64,000 nucleotides of DNA from Algibacter sp. L1A34 (lineage in GTDB: Bacteria; Bacteroidota; Bacteroidia; Flavobacteriales; Flavobacteriaceae), in assembly GCF_009796805.1 (NCBI RefSeq), contig NZ_CP047029.1, forward strand, positions 1,849,501-1,913,500. The letters are read 5' to 3'. The stretch's first letter is position 1. Each line of letters starts with the position of its first letter. The notes beneath the pieces are model-generated. The model was not told the DNA's origin, ran no database searches, and was given only the letters and a program-made list of their open reading frames with translations. Below, piece by piece: positions 63,325-64,000 of this stretch. The position numbers and the translations under genes were made by a program.

Positions 63325-63779
63325 TATTGTACTTTTTTAAAGTATTTTAAAGGAACAAAAAGCATCCCGAAGCACTCACCGTCTGGTTTGTCCAGGTGTT
63401 TGTGGTGTATTTTATGTGCTTTTCTTAAACCACGTAAGTACCAGTTTTGCGTATTTTTAAACCAACTGAAGCGTCTGTGTATTAATACATCATGTATTAA
63501 AAAATAAGCTAAGCCGTATAATAAAATACCTAGCCCAATAAAAAATAAAAAATTAAGCTCCGGACGAATCCCGAAAACGAATAACAGAATACTAGGCGTT
63601 GCAAAAATGATAAAGAAGGCATCGTTTTTTTCGAAAACGTGTGGGTATCCCGGTTGGTGATGGTCTTCGTGTAAAAACCAACCAAACCCATGCATAATAT
63701 ATTTGTGTGTACACCAAGTAACACCTTCCATAATAACGAAAGTGATTAGTGTTGTAAGTATGTAGGTTAAAATGATCAT
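63324..63779 (-). CDS. crtZ: Beta-carotene hydroxylase (CrtZ, fatty acid hydroxylase superfamily)
   Basis: This 151-residue integral membrane di-iron enzyme has the four histidine motifs: HKYIMH, HEDHH, HDVLIH and HKIHHKH, matching bacterial CrtZ in length. It hydroxylates beta-carotene to zeaxanthin. The adjacent lycopene cyclase makes its substrate. Its ATG overlaps the preceding gene's TGA by four bases. Confidence 0.93.
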   Translation of the reverse strand: MIILTYILTTLITFVIMEGVTWCTHKYIMHGFGWFLHEDHHQPGYPHVFEKNDAFFIIFATPSILLFVFGIRPELNFLFFIGLGILLYGLAYFLIHDVLIHRRFSWFKNTQNWYLRGLRKAHKIHHKHLDKPDGECFGMLFVPLKYFKKVQ

Positions 63780-64000
63780 AGGGTTGTGTAATTTAAAATG
63801 TATGTATCCAAATAATCGCTGTTGTCTTTTGTTTTTAAAAGTTCTGATAAAAAATGTTTATCATTTTCAATATCAGTATTGTAGTTTAACATCTTGGGTA
63901 ATTGTTCTTGTATAACCAAACGCACATATCTTAAATTGGCATTTTTTGGTTCGTTCATTATTAATTGCTCTAGCTTAGTTTTTCCTTTGCTAAAGGTGTT
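63776..64000 (-). CDS. Hypothetical protein, C-terminal 74 residues (cut by window edge)
   Basis: The frame is open to the window edge: NTFSKGKTKLEQLIMNEPKN, then ANLRYVRLVIQEQLPKMLNY, then a charged stretch ending YLDTYILNYTTL. The pattern 'GKxxLExLIxxEPxNxxLRYxRLxIQ' resembles short exported hypothetical proteins that I recall near carotenoid genes in Flavobacteriia. It does not resemble the C-terminus of phytoene synthase (crtB). The start and signal peptide, if any, lie beyond the window. It is the next gene upstream in the crtZ operon. Confidence 0.6.
   Translation of the reverse strand, partial: NTFSKGKTKLEQLIMNEPKNANLRYVRLVIQEQLPKMLNYNTDIENDKHFLSELLKTKDNSDYLDTYILNYTTL

Noticed and set aside
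63776-64000. Identification as phytoene synthase (crtB)
   Set aside because: The position suggests it, but the visible residues do not match the conserved C-terminus of crtB, so I kept it hypothetical.

Overview
The window looks like chromosomal DNA from a marine-type member of the Flavobacteriaceae (Bacteroidota). The evidence is the AT-rich base composition, TAnnTTTG promoter cores, the absence of Shine-Dalgarno sequences, lipoprotein signals followed by runs of Asp/Glu, and the gene content: GLPGLI protein, DUF4907/DUF4270-type proteins, DUF5686-type protein, a stand-alone pdhB, split LytS/LytTR signalling and a carotenoid operon. Genus cannot be fixed from the sequence alone. No CRISPR array, insertion sequence, prophage or rRNA was seen.

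Layout. 1-5.5 kb: end of a deoxynucleoside kinase gene, a cytoplasmic GH63-like glycosidase, a decayed second copy of the kinase 3' end, a methyltransferase, and a trmH-cupin pair. 5.6-8.8 kb: a structured dispersed repeat, mutS, tRNA-Gly and tRNA-Leu. 8.9-15 kb: a LytTR regulator, its sensor kinase (frameshifted in an A7 tract), a DUF4907-type protein and a kelch lipoprotein, facing a DUF4270-like lipoprotein and an outer-membrane barrel, with a long inverted repeat between the two arms. 15-29 kb: DUF5686-type outer-membrane protein, pdhB, etfBA, BFN nuclease-domain protein, CNT nucleoside transporter, thyA, a CBM48 protein, a membrane-anchored DHFR fusion, an FAD oxidoreductase, a wrecked sugar acetyltransferase, fabD and lspA. 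29-39 kb: M1 peptidase, soluble and membrane pyrophosphatases, App1-like phosphatase, LRR membrane protein, a second copy of the dispersed repeat, an intact deoxynucleoside kinase and an exported hypothetical protein. 39-57 kb: GLPGLI protein plus TonB-type barrel, tRNA-Tyr, PBP4-type carboxypeptidase, FKBP lipoprotein, era, der, M3 peptidase, lemA/TPM cluster, MerR regulator, M23 peptidase and alaS. 57-64 kb: a tightly packed minus-strand operon carrying photolyase, SRPBCC, SDR, flavin reductase, ABC1 kinase, TetR-like regulator, TspO, lycopene cyclase and carotene hydroxylase, plus the end of a further gene.

Several genes are functionally linked. thyA, the DHFR fusion, the nucleoside transporter and the deoxynucleoside kinases all serve deoxynucleotide supply. 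ppa and hppA both hydrolyse pyrophosphate. The last operon joins carotenoid synthesis with light-damage repair and likely redox functions. The most unusual items are the structured dispersed repeat at 5.6 and 37.8 kb, the divergent surface-protein/LytSR locus at 9-15 kb, the 2TM-DHFR fusion, and the light/carotenoid operon with an SDR that lacks its catalytic tyrosine.
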